This document shows positions 34,996 to 43,334 of a stretch of 64,000 bases of DNA, piece after piece. The notes under the pieces were generated by a model that worked only from the letters and a program-made list of their open reading frames with translations, was not told where the DNA came from and searched no databases. Position numbers and translations under genes: made by a program. Location of the stretch: positions 1,622,501 through 1,686,500 of the forward strand of contig NZ_CP032485.1 in assembly GCF_006542335.1 (NCBI RefSeq), written 5' to 3'. How positions within the stretch are numbered: position 1 is the stretch's first letter; every line of letters begins with the position of its first letter. Source of the DNA: Neokomagataea tanensis. Lineage in GTDB: Bacteria; Pseudomonadota; Alphaproteobacteria; Acetobacterales; Acetobacteraceae.

Positions 34996-35757
34996 CTGAC
35001 TGATCTCGTACTTCGGGCGAGTGACATCACCAAATCTTTTGGTGGAAGCCCGATTCTCAAAGGAATTTCGCTGGATGTGGAGCGCGGCGAACTCATTTCC
35101 ATCATCGGACCTTCAGGGTGTGGGAAGTCAACGTTTCTACGTTGTTTGAATTTCTTGGAGCATCCTGATGCGGGTTCTGTTCACATTGAGAATGTGTCAG
35201 TCGCGTGTACTGGCGGGCACTGGACGCGAAACAACGAGGCCCAAGCGCATAAGCTACGCCAACATGTAGGTATGGTCTTTCAGTCGTTTAATCTTTTTCC
35301 GCACCGCACAGTGCTGGATAACGTCATGATGGCCCCTGTGCATGTAAAGCGTATGGCGCCCGATGCCGCAGAAAGCATTGCGAAAGAATTACTGGAAAAA
35401 GTTGGGTTGGCGCATGCCATGCAGCGTTTCCCCGATAGTCTTTCTGGTGGGCAAAAGCAGCGCGCGGCCATAGCGCGAGCCTTGGCGATGAAGCCTTCCG
35501 TTATGTTGTATGACGAGCCTACTTCGGCCTTGGACCCGGAATTATCAGAAGAAGTTTTGACGGTCATGCGCGCCCTTGATGAAGAAGGCATGACGCAACT
35601 GATTGTCACGCATGACATGCGCTTTGCGCAAGCAGCGTCTGACCGAGTGTTGTATTTTGAGGGGGGGGAGATCGTGGAAAGTGGAGATCCTGACCTGATG
35701 TTTGCCAACCCACAAGACGGACGTACGCGCCGTTTCCTGCGGACCTTGATAGGATGA
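34996..35757 (+). CDS. amino-acid ABC transporter ATP-binding protein
   Basis: The ATPase of a polar amino-acid importer (HisP/GlnQ class). Walker A is GPSGCGKSTFLRCLNFLEHP, the Q loop VGMVFQSFNLFPH, the signature LSGGQKQRAAIARALA, Walker B VMLYDEPTSALDPE, and the H loop IVTHDM. The usual N-terminal strand (ASDITKSFGGSPILKGISL) is encoded ahead of the first GTG (35077), but the only start-like codon after the upstream stop (34981) is CTG at 34996, with AAGGGG about 10 bases before it. I therefore place the start there (253 residues). It overlaps the next gene by 4 bases. Confidence 0.88.
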   Translation: MTDLVLRASDITKSFGGSPILKGISLDVERGELISIIGPSGCGKSTFLRCLNFLEHPDAGSVHIENVSVACTGGHWTRNNEAQAHKLRQHVGMVFQSFNLFPHRTVLDNVMMAPVHVKRMAPDAAESIAKELLEKVGLAHAMQRFPDSLSGGQKQRAAIARALAMKPSVMLYDEPTSALDPELSEEVLTVMRALDEEGMTQLIVTHDMRFAQAASDRVLYFEGGEIVESGDPDLMFANPQDGRTRRFLRTLIG

Positions 35758-37325
35758 ATCGCTTTCTAACGTTCTTGGGCATGTGCCTGTGTGTTGTGGC
35801 TTTTTCGGTTCAGCAGGTACACGCAGCAGAGACTGCGTCGCAGGGTGTGGTACCCGGAGCGCTGAACCCAACGGATTTGCCCTGGTCCTCAGACGGGGAA
35901 GCAAATGTTCCGTACACATTCCATGACCCCGCCGAAGAAGCGCGCATAACAGGGTTTGAGTACGATTTGGTTGCTGCTCTCGGTGAGCGCATGGGACTGA
36001 AATCACGCTTCATTCAAAATGACTGGGATGGTTTGATACCCGGACTATCGCGCGGTTTATATGCGATGGTCGTGGATGGCATAGAAATGACGCCGGAGCA
36101 TAAAGCGGCAGTTCTCTTCTCCCATCCTTACTACATAACCAGTAACCGTATTGTGGTCCGCAAATCGATGGCGCACCCGCCACTCACAGTAGGGGAGTTG
36201 CAGGGGCGGACCGTCGGGACGATTAAAGAAACATCGGCCGAACGGATTTTGCGCCTTGATGGGCATATCGCTATCCGCTCATACGTCGAAGAAACAAATG
36301 CCTTTGCGGATTTGCGCAACGGTAGGCTTGATGCGATCCTGCTGGACGAGCCGATTGCTCTTTATTACGGCACAATCTCTGACGATATGGAGATTGTAGG
36401 CCAGCCAGTTGGTCATACATCTTACGGAATTGCGTTTCGTAAGGGAGAGGACCAGTTATGCGGCCGGGTTGATGCAGCTTTAGATGCCATGACCCGCGAT
36501 GGAACGCTGCACAAAATTCTGGCGAGATGGAATTTGTGGACTCCTGCTATGGCAGAGTTCACAGGTGACCACACCCAGCCGGATATCGCGCCAACGGAGT
36601 GGCAACGCTACCGAGATGCAATGGAGGCAACCACCGGTCATGGGTGGTATGTGCTTGTTAAGCGCTACGTAAATTTCTTACCATTGATAGGCCGTGCTGC
36701 ATTAATGACTCTGGCCGTTTCGGCATTGGCTATGGTCTTGGCGGTTGTGCTTGGGGTTAGTTTGGCTTTGGCACGCCATTATGGTGGTTGGGTGCTAAGA
36801 ACGCTTGCCGGGCTATATGTCGAAATTATCCGTGGCACGCCGTTGCTGATTCAGGTTCTTTTCATTTTTTACGGGCTGCCAATTATCGGCATACGCCTCT
36901 CTCCCTTCGTGGCGGGTGTGCTGTCGCTCGGTTTGAATTACGCGGCCTACGAAGCTGAAAACTACCGGGCCGGCCTTCTATCCGTTCCAAAGGGTCAAAG
37001 TGAAGCAGCGGTTGCGTTGAATATGACGCATTTCCAAGCATTGCGGTTGGTTGTCGTACCTCAAGCCTTCCGCACGGTCGTGCCGGTGATGACGAATGAT
37101 TTCATCTCGTTGTTAAAAGACAGCTCGCTGGTCTCGGTCATCACTTTGAGCGAATTGAGCCAGGCCTATGTCCGTCTCTCGGCGACGTATTATGATTATT
37201 TCGGCACAGGCTTGATGGTTGGGGCTGCGTATCTGCTCTTGGGGCTGCCTTTTGTTAGGCTGGCCCGAATAGCTGAGCGGCGAATGGGGCGCAGTATGGG
37301 CAGCGGATCTGGCCGCCCACACTGA
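35754..37325 (+). CDS. amino-acid ABC transporter, binding protein fused to permease
   Basis: A 523-residue fusion. It starts with a signal peptide (ending VHAAE near residue 25). A family 3 solute-binding domain covers about 35-265, with FEYDLVAALGERMGLKSRF, NDWDGLIPGLSRGLYAMVVDG, and SYGIAFRKGEDQL. From about 300 a MetI-like permease domain begins, LIGRAALMTLAVSALAMVLAV, with IIRGTPLLIQVLFIFYGLP and the EAA loop EAAVALNMTHFQALRLVVVPQA. Such SBP-permease fusions exist in importers like GlnP. With the ATPase gene upstream it makes a complete importer of two genes. Substrate: a polar amino acid, specificity not readable. Confidence 0.93.
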   Translation: MNRFLTFLGMCLCVVAFSVQQVHAAETASQGVVPGALNPTDLPWSSDGEANVPYTFHDPAEEARITGFEYDLVAALGERMGLKSRFIQNDWDGLIPGLSRGLYAMVVDGIEMTPEHKAAVLFSHPYYITSNRIVVRKSMAHPPLTVGELQGRTVGTIKETSAERILRLDGHIAIRSYVEETNAFADLRNGRLDAILLDEPIALYYGTISDDMEIVGQPVGHTSYGIAFRKGEDQLCGRVDAALDAMTRDGTLHKILARWNLWTPAMAEFTGDHTQPDIAPTEWQRYRDAMEATTGHGWYVLVKRYVNFLPLIGRAALMTLAVSALAMVLAVVLGVSLALARHYGGWVLRTLAGLYVEIIRGTPLLIQVLFIFYGLPIIGIRLSPFVAGVLSLGLNYAAYEAENYRAGLLSVPKGQSEAAVALNMTHFQALRLVVVPQAFRTVVPVMTNDFISLLKDSSLVSVITLSELSQAYVRLSATYYDYFGTGLMVGAAYLLLGLPFVRLARIAERRMGRSMGSGSGRPH

Positions 37326-37407
37326 AGGTCGCACCTGAAAAGTTAGGGGCGGTGGCGCCCGGGGCTGGCGGGGTCGCTCACAGCTTCTGGGCGGAGGTCA
37401 CTCTCCG

Positions 37408-38271
37408 TCAAGTTGCCGCTAAACCCTTTCCACAAAAGGCGGGTCCAGACTTTGGCCCAAGCATTTGTGTCCGCGACGAACGTTTTGGCCGCTGGAAAGT
37501 GGGACAGATTACCTTTGGCCCAAGCTTCAAGGGGGCAATGACCTGATTTGTAACGGGCTCAACAGGAGCAAGAAGTGTGGTGACGCTTTCGGCCTGAACG
37601 CTTTGAGAGCCTTGCACGGCCGCTACGTGGAACCAGCCAATATTTATCATGATGGGCGGAATGGGATAAGCGAGCGTATTGAGGCGCGCAAAGGCGGCTT
37701 GGTCAAAAGATTGCTCGCCTGAGGCGGCGCCTTGCGGCAATGCGCTTGAAGTGAACGTGCATTCCTCGACTGGAAGACCAGTAGGGGCTGCTTTCTCACT
37801 TATCTGTGCGAAGTAGTTCCGGTCGTCATGACAGGGGGCATCCAAGTTTAGGACGGCGGAGGTCGGAATTGGAATTTGAGTAGCGCGAACAATAACGATC
37901 CCGGTGATAACGCCACGGTCCATTCGTGCGAGAAACTGTTCCGACAATTCGCCCCTTGGCCCCGTTTGGCCTGTCAGAATGGGGTGCCAGTCCCCGGCAG
38001 GCAGCGGGATTGTATGGCCGGCAATGTGGATGCTGCCGGTTTGAAGAATGTTAGGATCAGGCAGGCCGAGCTTGCCTGAATCATCGGGGGCTGGAGCAGC
38101 CCCCTGCGCAGCTGTGCCTTGGGCGTTGGGCGCGTGCCCTGGCAGCCAAGGTGCTCTGTGTTTGAGCGCTTGGGTAGGAAAGAATGCCGTCAAGCCAGCG
38201 CATGCCCCTCCCAATAAAAAGGCTGTCCGCCAGAGAGGGGCACGTTTCCAAAGGCGTACGAGAGCTGTCAC
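37408..38271 (-). CDS. membrane-anchored protein of unknown function, apparently frameshifted near its 3' end
   Basis: A 287-residue protein that I do not recognise. A hydrophobic segment at about residues 13-30 suggests a single N-terminal anchor with a periplasmic body; Cys pairs at CHDD and EECTF could form a disulfide. The last 39 residues look non-native. Adding one base to the G5 run at 37531-37535 (C5 on the coding strand) switches to a frame reading APLEAWAKGNLSHFPAAKTF and later FVADTNAWAKVWTRLLWKGF. That frame is open for another ~60 residues to a TAA at 37343. The family's true C-terminus is probably that one. It is the third gene of the AAA+ operon, 29 bases after the ATPase gene. 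Confidence 0.65.
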   Translation of the reverse strand: MTALVRLWKRAPLWRTAFLLGGACAGLTAFFPTQALKHRAPWLPGHAPNAQGTAAQGAAPAPDDSGKLGLPDPNILQTGSIHIAGHTIPLPAGDWHPILTGQTGPRGELSEQFLARMDRGVITGIVIVRATQIPIPTSAVLNLDAPCHDDRNYFAQISEKAAPTGLPVEECTFTSSALPQGAASGEQSFDQAAFARLNTLAYPIPPIMINIGWFHVAAVQGSQSVQAESVTTLLAPVEPVTNQVIAPLKLGPKVICPTFQRPKRSSRTQMLGPKSGPAFCGKGLAAT

Positions 38272-38300
38272 AATAATCTCATTACTTCAGTGATCGTGTT

Positions 38301-39584
38301 TTAAGGATTATGTGCTGAAGATCGTCCGAGCTGAAGGTCGGCATCGCGGCTGATTTCGGCTGTGACGTTTTGGCCATTGCTGGTTAGGCGCACCATTTTT
38401 GCACCTTGCTGGCGCGCAACAATGAGGCTTTCGCTGATCATATCTTCAATCGAGCGGACGAGATCACGCGCACTGGCGCCGGTACCGAGGTTTTTCTGCT
38501 TTTGTAACAATTGGAACAGAAGTGTTGGATCGATGCCGCCTGTTTCGACGTGCAGGCCGTAGCTTTCGATCATTGTTTCAATCTCAAGAGCTGCCACGCG
38601 GGCGAGATCCAAGCCGTGCAGTGCGCGGAAAACAAAAATACGGTCAAGGCGGTTGAGGACTTCTGGGGCGAAACCTGCACGCTTTAGTGCCTCGACAGAT
38701 TCGGCTCTCATGCGATCAGGTTCGTTTTCGTAGCGCTCTGCAATTTCTGTCAGGGCGTCCGTTGCGATGTTCGATGTCAGAATAAAGATCGCTCGGGTTG
38801 TAGAGACCTGCTCACCGGTAGACGCTTCCGTGATGTGGCCGTCATTCCACGCTGTGAGGAACTTTTTAAAGACGTCTGGGTGCGCTTTTTCAATTTCATC
38901 AAGCAGGACGACGGCATCTGGTGCTTCTTTCAAGCCACCGGTCAGGGCACCAAAAGTGTCGGACCCGACATATCCGCGTGGCGAACCGAAAAGGAGTGTC
39001 GCGGCATGAGGGCTGGACATTTGCGTCATGTCGTAATGCTGCAAAGGCCGGTCAGTCTGTTTGGCAATTTGCTTGGCGAGGTAGGTTTTGCCGGTACCTG
39101 GAGGGCCAGCCAAAAGGAAAACGCCGACGGGCTTTCCGCGAACTTGAAGCGCAAGGCGACGGCGCAGTTGCTGAGCGACGTCTTCACAAACGCGGTCTTG
39201 CCCGATGACGCGGGCACGCAAAGATGCAGCCAGTTCTTCAGCATCTATCACGGTTTCACGTTGTTCGCGGGCCATCAGTTCTTCGAGGGCCCCACGGTTA
39301 GTTAGGCGGCTGAGGACGTCCATGAGAAAGCCTTTCCTGCGCCGAAGACCACGGCGGGCGAGTGATTCGGCAGAAGTTTCGTATAAAAGACCGGAAAGAG
39401 TGAGCAATGTGCCCAGCCCAGCTGCGTAAGGAAAGGCGGGGCGTAGCCATTCAAAGGCATGTCGCAATCCATCCAGCGATAGATGCAGCATTACGCATAC
39501 CTGTATTACGGCTAGCACGAGGAACACTGCCATCATTAATGGCATGGCCCGGTTAAGCGTCGGAATAAGAGAACGGAACATCAA
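38301..39584 (-). CDS. membrane-anchored AAA+ ATPase of the Clp (ClpA/ClpB D2) type
   Basis: A 427-residue protein with two N-terminal hydrophobic segments (about 13-35 and 48-66), then a cytosolic Clp-like AAA+ module: VIGQDRVCEDVAQQLRRR, Walker A GPPGTGKTYLAKQIAKQ, pore loop GYVGSD, Walker B VVLLDEIEKAHPDVFKKFL, sensor 1 ILTSNI, and arginine finger region EVLNRLDRIFVF. The C-terminal ClpB_D2-small-like domain has GTGASARDLVRSIEDMISESL. There is one ATPase domain and no ClpP-docking IGF/IGL loop or Clp N-domain that I can see, so it may unfold or remodel a membrane substrate rather than feed ClpP. Start and stop fit an operon with two single-pass proteins of unknown function. Confidence 0.85.
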   Translation of the reverse strand: MMFRSLIPTLNRAMPLMMAVFLVLAVIQVCVMLHLSLDGLRHAFEWLRPAFPYAAGLGTLLTLSGLLYETSAESLARRGLRRRKGFLMDVLSRLTNRGALEELMAREQRETVIDAEELAASLRARVIGQDRVCEDVAQQLRRRLALQVRGKPVGVFLLAGPPGTGKTYLAKQIAKQTDRPLQHYDMTQMSSPHAATLLFGSPRGYVGSDTFGALTGGLKEAPDAVVLLDEIEKAHPDVFKKFLTAWNDGHITEASTGEQVSTTRAIFILTSNIATDALTEIAERYENEPDRMRAESVEALKRAGFAPEVLNRLDRIFVFRALHGLDLARVAALEIETMIESYGLHVETGGIDPTLLFQLLQKQKNLGTGASARDLVRSIEDMISESLIVARQQGAKMVRLTSNGQNVTAEISRDADLQLGRSSAHNP

Positions 39585-39595
39585 ATGCTACCTTG

Positions 39596-40171
39596 TCACT
39601 GGACGATAACGCCAAGCTCAATGGCTTGGTTCAGACCGGTCAGGGTAGGGAGCGCCTCGGGGCCGAGGGCTGTTAAGGCAATAATTGAGAGAAGAGCATT
39701 ATGAGGTGCCGTAACCGGGGTAATGCTCACCGCGCCAGCTGTCGTGATGGGTAGTACAACAGGTTGAAAAGACGCGCTCAGAACGACACGCTGGGTTATG
39801 CCGGCGCTTGTAACATCCACCACTTGTCCGGGTACGCCCGCAGCATCCAGCAGAGGAAGCTGGGCGAGGCGTATATCGCCCCGCTGGAGCGATGCCATTA
39901 TTTTTGCACGGGTTGCCGAATCAAAATGCGATGCTGCCAGCGCTTTTGGGGCATCGTTTAAAGACAACATGGATAACTGTGCAGCAGCAGGCAGAGGCTT
40001 GGGAGTATCTGCCATTTTTGCAGGGGAAGCAGGCAATAGCCCTTGGGTGTAGGCGTAAAAGCCGCCTCCAAGTGCAAAAACGGTTAAAAGGCACAGCGCG
40101 ATGGGGCCAGTGTTACTGGATGCTTGCGGGCGCGCCTTTTGAAGTTCGGGCCGAGGAGGAGGCAATGTCAT
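39596..40171 (-). CDS. single-pass membrane protein of unknown function
   Basis: A 191-residue protein that I cannot assign to a family. A proline-rich cytosolic start (PPPRPELQKARP) leads to one hydrophobic segment at about residues 22-42 (IALCLLTVFALGGGFYAYT) and an Ala/Leu/Thr-rich periplasmic domain with DVTSAGITQRVVLSASFQPVVLP. It is the first gene of a three-gene minus-strand operon with the AAA+ ATPase 11 bases downstream and a further membrane protein after it. The promoter must lie in the gap shared with rimP. Confidence 0.7.
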   Translation of the reverse strand: MTLPPPRPELQKARPQASSNTGPIALCLLTVFALGGGFYAYTQGLLPASPAKMADTPKPLPAAAQLSMLSLNDAPKALAASHFDSATRAKIMASLQRGDIRLAQLPLLDAAGVPGQVVDVTSAGITQRVVLSASFQPVVLPITTAGAVSITPVTAPHNALLSIIALTALGPEALPTLTGLNQAIELGVIVQ

Positions 40172-40280
40172 AATTTAGTATCTCACCTCGCATTAACGCA
40201 GAACGCAAGCTTTAGCTCTGTAGGGAAATGTAAACTATTCTTTCTGAGCGTTCCTGAGGTGCTGGAGAGGGAAGATATCA

Positions 40281-40310
40281 ATGCTTGCGTTTACGGGCCG
40301 CCTGTCTTAA
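40281..40310 (+). CDS. possible 9-codon leader peptide before rimP
   Basis: ATG at 40281 follows a purine-rich GGAGAGGGAAG at good spacing and reads MLAFTGRLS before TAA at 40308. It covers the first of two copies of a 14-base repeat that can compete for the terminator stem downstream. There is no database-level support; the call rests on the ribosome site and position only. Confidence 0.3.
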   Translation: MLAFTGRLS

Positions 40311-40377
40311 TGAAACAAGTATTCCTTTCATCTTCCGCTCTTTTTTCGGGGGGTGGCCTTTACGGGCCGCCTTTTTT
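40290..40377 (+). promoter_or_regulatory. candidate transcription attenuator in the rimP-nusA-infB leader
   Basis: A terminator-like hairpin (GGTGGCC at 40352-40358 with GGCCGCC at 40365-40371, then six Ts) sits just before rimP. The 14-base sequence TTTACGGGCCGCCT that contains its 3' arm also occurs at 40290-40303. The 5' arm can therefore pair with either copy, giving mutually exclusive antiterminator and terminator forms. A small reading frame covers the first copy. Confidence 0.5.
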
Positions 40378-40380
40378 GTT

Positions 40381-41052
40381 TTGGCAGATCACGATACTTT
40401 TTCTGATGACGCTCCGGCCTATCCGGAGATGCCGCATTTAGGCGGGCTTGAGGCTCGTATTGCGGCACGGATTGCGCCTACCTTGGCGGATCTGGGGTAT
40501 GAACTCGTGCGCCTTTCGGTGCTCGGGCGCGAGACTCCAACCGTGCAAGTCATGGCTGACCGTGCTGATGGCAGCCTCATTTCCGTGGATGATTGTGAAC
40601 AAATCAGCCACGCCGTCGGCGCAGTGTTGGACGTGGATGATCCGATTCCGGGGGCGTGGATGCTTGAAGTATCTTCTGCCGGGATTGACCGTCCACTTAC
40701 GCGCTTGAAGGATTGGGATCGGTTTGCGGGCCATCTGGTTAAAGCCGAGGTTGATGTGCCTATTGACGGGCGGCGTCGTTTTTCAGGTGTGGTGATGGGC
40801 ACGCGCGATGGCGCAGGCCTGATCCGTCTTGATGACGGCAACGAAGCGGCTCTGCCTTTGGCGGACATCCGCAAGGCTCGTCTGGTGCTGACCGATGCTT
40901 TAATTGAAGCAAGTGCGGCACTTTCGGGCATCGACCAGACTGCGTCTGATGAAGGTGAAGCACGCCGCGTGCCCAAGCTAAACCCCGGCAAACCGGGTAA
41001 AAAAGGCTCTGGTCGCAAGGCAGCCGACAAAAACACCGTAGGGAAGAACTGA
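40381..41052 (+). CDS. rimP: ribosome maturation factor RimP
   Basis: RimP binds the small ribosomal subunit and is needed for its maturation. Recognisable parts: [33 protein letters not shown] at about 30-60, the [40 protein letters not shown] core, and FSGVVMG followed by an SH3-like end. A basic C-terminal tail ([14 protein letters not shown]) is longer than in E. coli. The start is uncertain: TTG 40381 (used here), ATG 40429 directly before PHLGGLE, or TTG 40285 upstream of the terminator-like hairpin. It is the first gene of the rimP-nusA-ylxR-infB-rbfA-truB-rpsO-pnp operon. Confidence 0.85.
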   Translation: MADHDTFSDDAPAYPEMPHLGGLEARIAARIAPTLADLGYELVRLSVLGRETPTVQVMADRADGSLISVDDCEQISHAVGAVLDVDDPIPGAWMLEVSSAGIDRPLTRLKDWDRFAGHLVKAEVDVPIDGRRRFSGVVMGTRDGAGLIRLDDGNEAALPLADIRKARLVLTDALIEASAALSGIDQTASDEGEARRVPKLNPGKPGKKGSGRKAADKNTVGKN

Positions 41053-41089
41053 TGATGACCTGTTTCATGCTGGTTGGAGGTCCTAACTA

Positions 41090-42649
41090 ATGGACACATC
41101 TGTGACCCGCCCTGAACTGCTTCTGGTGGCGGATGCGGTCTCGCGCGAGAAAAATATCGATCGTGACGAGGTGCTGGAGGCGATGGAGCAGGCCATCCAG
41201 AAGGCTGGCCGCGCGAAATATGGCCACGAAAAAGATATTCGTGCGACAATCGACCGGAAAACCGGCGAAGTTCGTTTGAGCCGCTGGACAGAAGTTGTCG
41301 AGCAGGTCGAGAATGAAGATACGCAGATACCGGTTCACATCGCGCGTAAATTCCAGCCAGAAATCAACATTGGTGAGCATCTGGTCGACCCGCTGCCGCC
41401 AATCGATTTCGGACGTATCGCTGCGCAAACCGCAAAGCAGGTCATTGTTCAGCGCGTACGTGAATACGAGCGCAAGCGCCAGTATGACGAGTTTAAGGAT
41501 CGTGTAGGTGAAGTCGTTAACGGTACGGTTAAGCGTACGGAATACGGTAACCTCATGGTTGAGATTGGCAGCACTGAAGCATTGCTTCGTCGTGATGAGC
41601 TGATTCCCCGTGAGTCTTTCCGTAACTCTGAACGCGTTCGTGCTTATATCTACGACGTTCGTGACGAAACCCGCGGTCCGCAGATCTTCCTGTCACGTAC
41701 GCACCCTGCGTTCCTAGCTAAGCTTTTCGCTCAAGAAGTGCCTGAAATTTACGACGGCATCATTGAAATCAAGGCTGTAGCGCGTGATCCGGGTTCCCGT
41801 GCGAAAATGGCTGTCATCTCCCGAGATGCTGCTATTGATCCAGTCGGTGCGTGCGTTGGTATGCGTGGTTCACGTGTGCAGGCGGTTGTTGCTGAGCTGC
41901 AGGGCGAAAAGATCGACATTATCCCTTGGAGCCCCGAAGCCGCGACATTCGTGGTTAACGCGCTGGCCCCTGCTGAAGTCAGCAAAGTGGTGATGGACGA
42001 GGAAGCTGGTCGCGTTGAAGTCGTGGTGCCGGACGAGCAGCTGTCTTTGGCGATCGGTCGACGTGGTCAGAATGTACGTTTGGCGAGCCAGCTGACGCGT
42101 TGGGATATTGATATTCTGACTGAGGCTGAAGAGTCTGAGCGCCGCCAAGAAGAGTTCCGTAAGCGTAGCGGTTTGTTTGTCGAGTCGCTTGATGTGGACG
42201 ATGTTATTGCTGGTCTTCTGGTAACGGAAGGCTATCATAGCATTGAAGAATTAGCTTACGCGGAGCCCGCAGACCTGCATGACATCGAAGGCTTCGATGA
42301 GAGTGTAGCTGAAGAGCTGATGAACCGTGCCAACGATTATCTGGCAAGCAAAGAGCAGGAGCTTGATGACAAGCGTAAAGCTCTTGGCGTGACAGACCAA
42401 GTGGTTGACCTTGGCGTATTCAGTAACCAAATGCTCGTGACGCTTGGTGAAAAGGGCGTCAAAACATTGGATGATCTCGGGGATTTGGCAGGTGATGAGC
42501 TTGTTGAAATTCTTGGTAGCGATTCGATGGATGAAGAGACGGCCAATGAGGTAATCATGGCGGCTCGAGCACATTGGTTCGAGGGCGAATCTTCGGGCAA
42601 TGATGCAACGTCTGAAGAAGAAAAGCACGAGGAGTCGGGCGACGTCTGA
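41090..42649 (+). CDS. nusA: transcription termination/antitermination factor NusA
   Basis: NusA binds RNA polymerase and nascent RNA and modulates pausing and termination. The 519-residue protein has the N-terminal polymerase-binding domain (residues 1-125), an S1 domain (VNGTVKRTEYGNLMVEIG), and two KH domains with CVGMRGSRVQAVVAELQGEKIDI and AIGRRGQNVRLASQLTRWDIDI. Two C-terminal helix-hairpin-helix repeats follow (IEELAYAEPADLHDIEGFDE and LDDLGDLAGDELVEILG), as in Alphaproteobacteria. It follows rimP by 37 bases and overlaps the ylxR gene by 50. Confidence 0.96.
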   Translation: MDTSVTRPELLLVADAVSREKNIDRDEVLEAMEQAIQKAGRAKYGHEKDIRATIDRKTGEVRLSRWTEVVEQVENEDTQIPVHIARKFQPEINIGEHLVDPLPPIDFGRIAAQTAKQVIVQRVREYERKRQYDEFKDRVGEVVNGTVKRTEYGNLMVEIGSTEALLRRDELIPRESFRNSERVRAYIYDVRDETRGPQIFLSRTHPAFLAKLFAQEVPEIYDGIIEIKAVARDPGSRAKMAVISRDAAIDPVGACVGMRGSRVQAVVAELQGEKIDIIPWSPEAATFVVNALAPAEVSKVVMDEEAGRVEVVVPDEQLSLAIGRRGQNVRLASQLTRWDIDILTEAEESERRQEEFRKRSGLFVESLDVDDVIAGLLVTEGYHSIEELAYAEPADLHDIEGFDESVAEELMNRANDYLASKEQELDDKRKALGVTDQVVDLGVFSNQMLVTLGEKGVKTLDDLGDLAGDELVEILGSDSMDEETANEVIMAARAHWFEGESSGNDATSEEEKHEESGDV

Positions 42650-43334
42650 GTTAACCGATATTGATGGCACTGCCTTTGAATGTGACGAGGGTGTCGACGA
42701 TGTCTCGCTAGAAAAGGGCCGTAAAAAGCCCCTTTCAGAGCGTCGTTGCCTTGTTACACGGGAAGTGAAGGCACCTACGGCAATGGTACGCTTTGTCGTG
42801 GGGCCGGACCAGAAGGTGTTCCCTGATTTGGCGGGACGCCTTCCGGGACGAGGAATGTGGTTGAGTGCGCGGCGGGATGTGATAGATAGCCCACGCATAC
42901 GACAGGCATTCGCCCGGGCTGCGAAGGCTCAGGTTACCGTTCCTGAAGGGTTGGCCGATCTTGTGGAAGCAGGGTTGGTCCGCCGTATGACCGACTGCGT
43001 TAGTTTGGCGCGTCGGGCAGGGCAAGCGGTCTGTGGTTTTCAAAAGTGCCGGGAATGGTTGGTTTCCGGCAAGGCAGCGCTGGTCGTTCGGTCACAGACG
43101 GGTAGCCCCGACGAATGCGCCCGATTGATGTCGGGGCGGCGTGATGTACCGATGGTTGTGGTCCCGGATGGGGTCTTAACTTCGGCATTCGGACGGGAGC
43201 GGGCAGTCTACGTAGTGTTGACGCAAGGTGCGTTGGCGCAGCGTTTGGTTGCCGAGCATGAGAGATTTTCGGGGGTAGCGGGTTTGCTGCCTCCAGGCCC
43301 TGATGGGGGCAGTGAGGAACAGGCAGAACTATGA
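42600..43334 (+). CDS. YlxR-YlxQ fusion RNA-binding protein
   Basis: A 244-residue protein joining a YlxR (DUF448) domain and an L7Ae/YlxQ-type domain. The first (about 40-125) has [24 protein letters not shown] and [21 protein letters not shown], the YlxR signature. The second runs from about 130, with [19 protein letters not shown] and a later MVVVPDGVL region, as in ribosomal L7Ae-like proteins. In Firmicutes the two are separate genes in the same nusA-infB operon. It probably binds RNA in nusA-linked transcription or translation; the exact role is not established. The start lies inside nusA and could be further downstream. Confidence 0.88.
   Translation: MMQRLKKKSTRSRATSELTDIDGTAFECDEGVDDVSLEKGRKKPLSERRCLVTREVKAPTAMVRFVVGPDQKVFPDLAGRLPGRGMWLSARRDVIDSPRIRQAFARAAKAQVTVPEGLADLVEAGLVRRMTDCVSLARRAGQAVCGFQKCREWLVSGKAALVVRSQTGSPDECARLMSGRRDVPMVVVPDGVLTSAFGRERAVYVVLTQGALAQRLVAEHERFSGVAGLLPPGPDGGSEEQAEL

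Noticed and set aside
40124..40441. Plus-strand frame across the rimP leader
   Set aside because: It is in a different frame from rimP, runs through the terminator-like hairpin and shows no domain.
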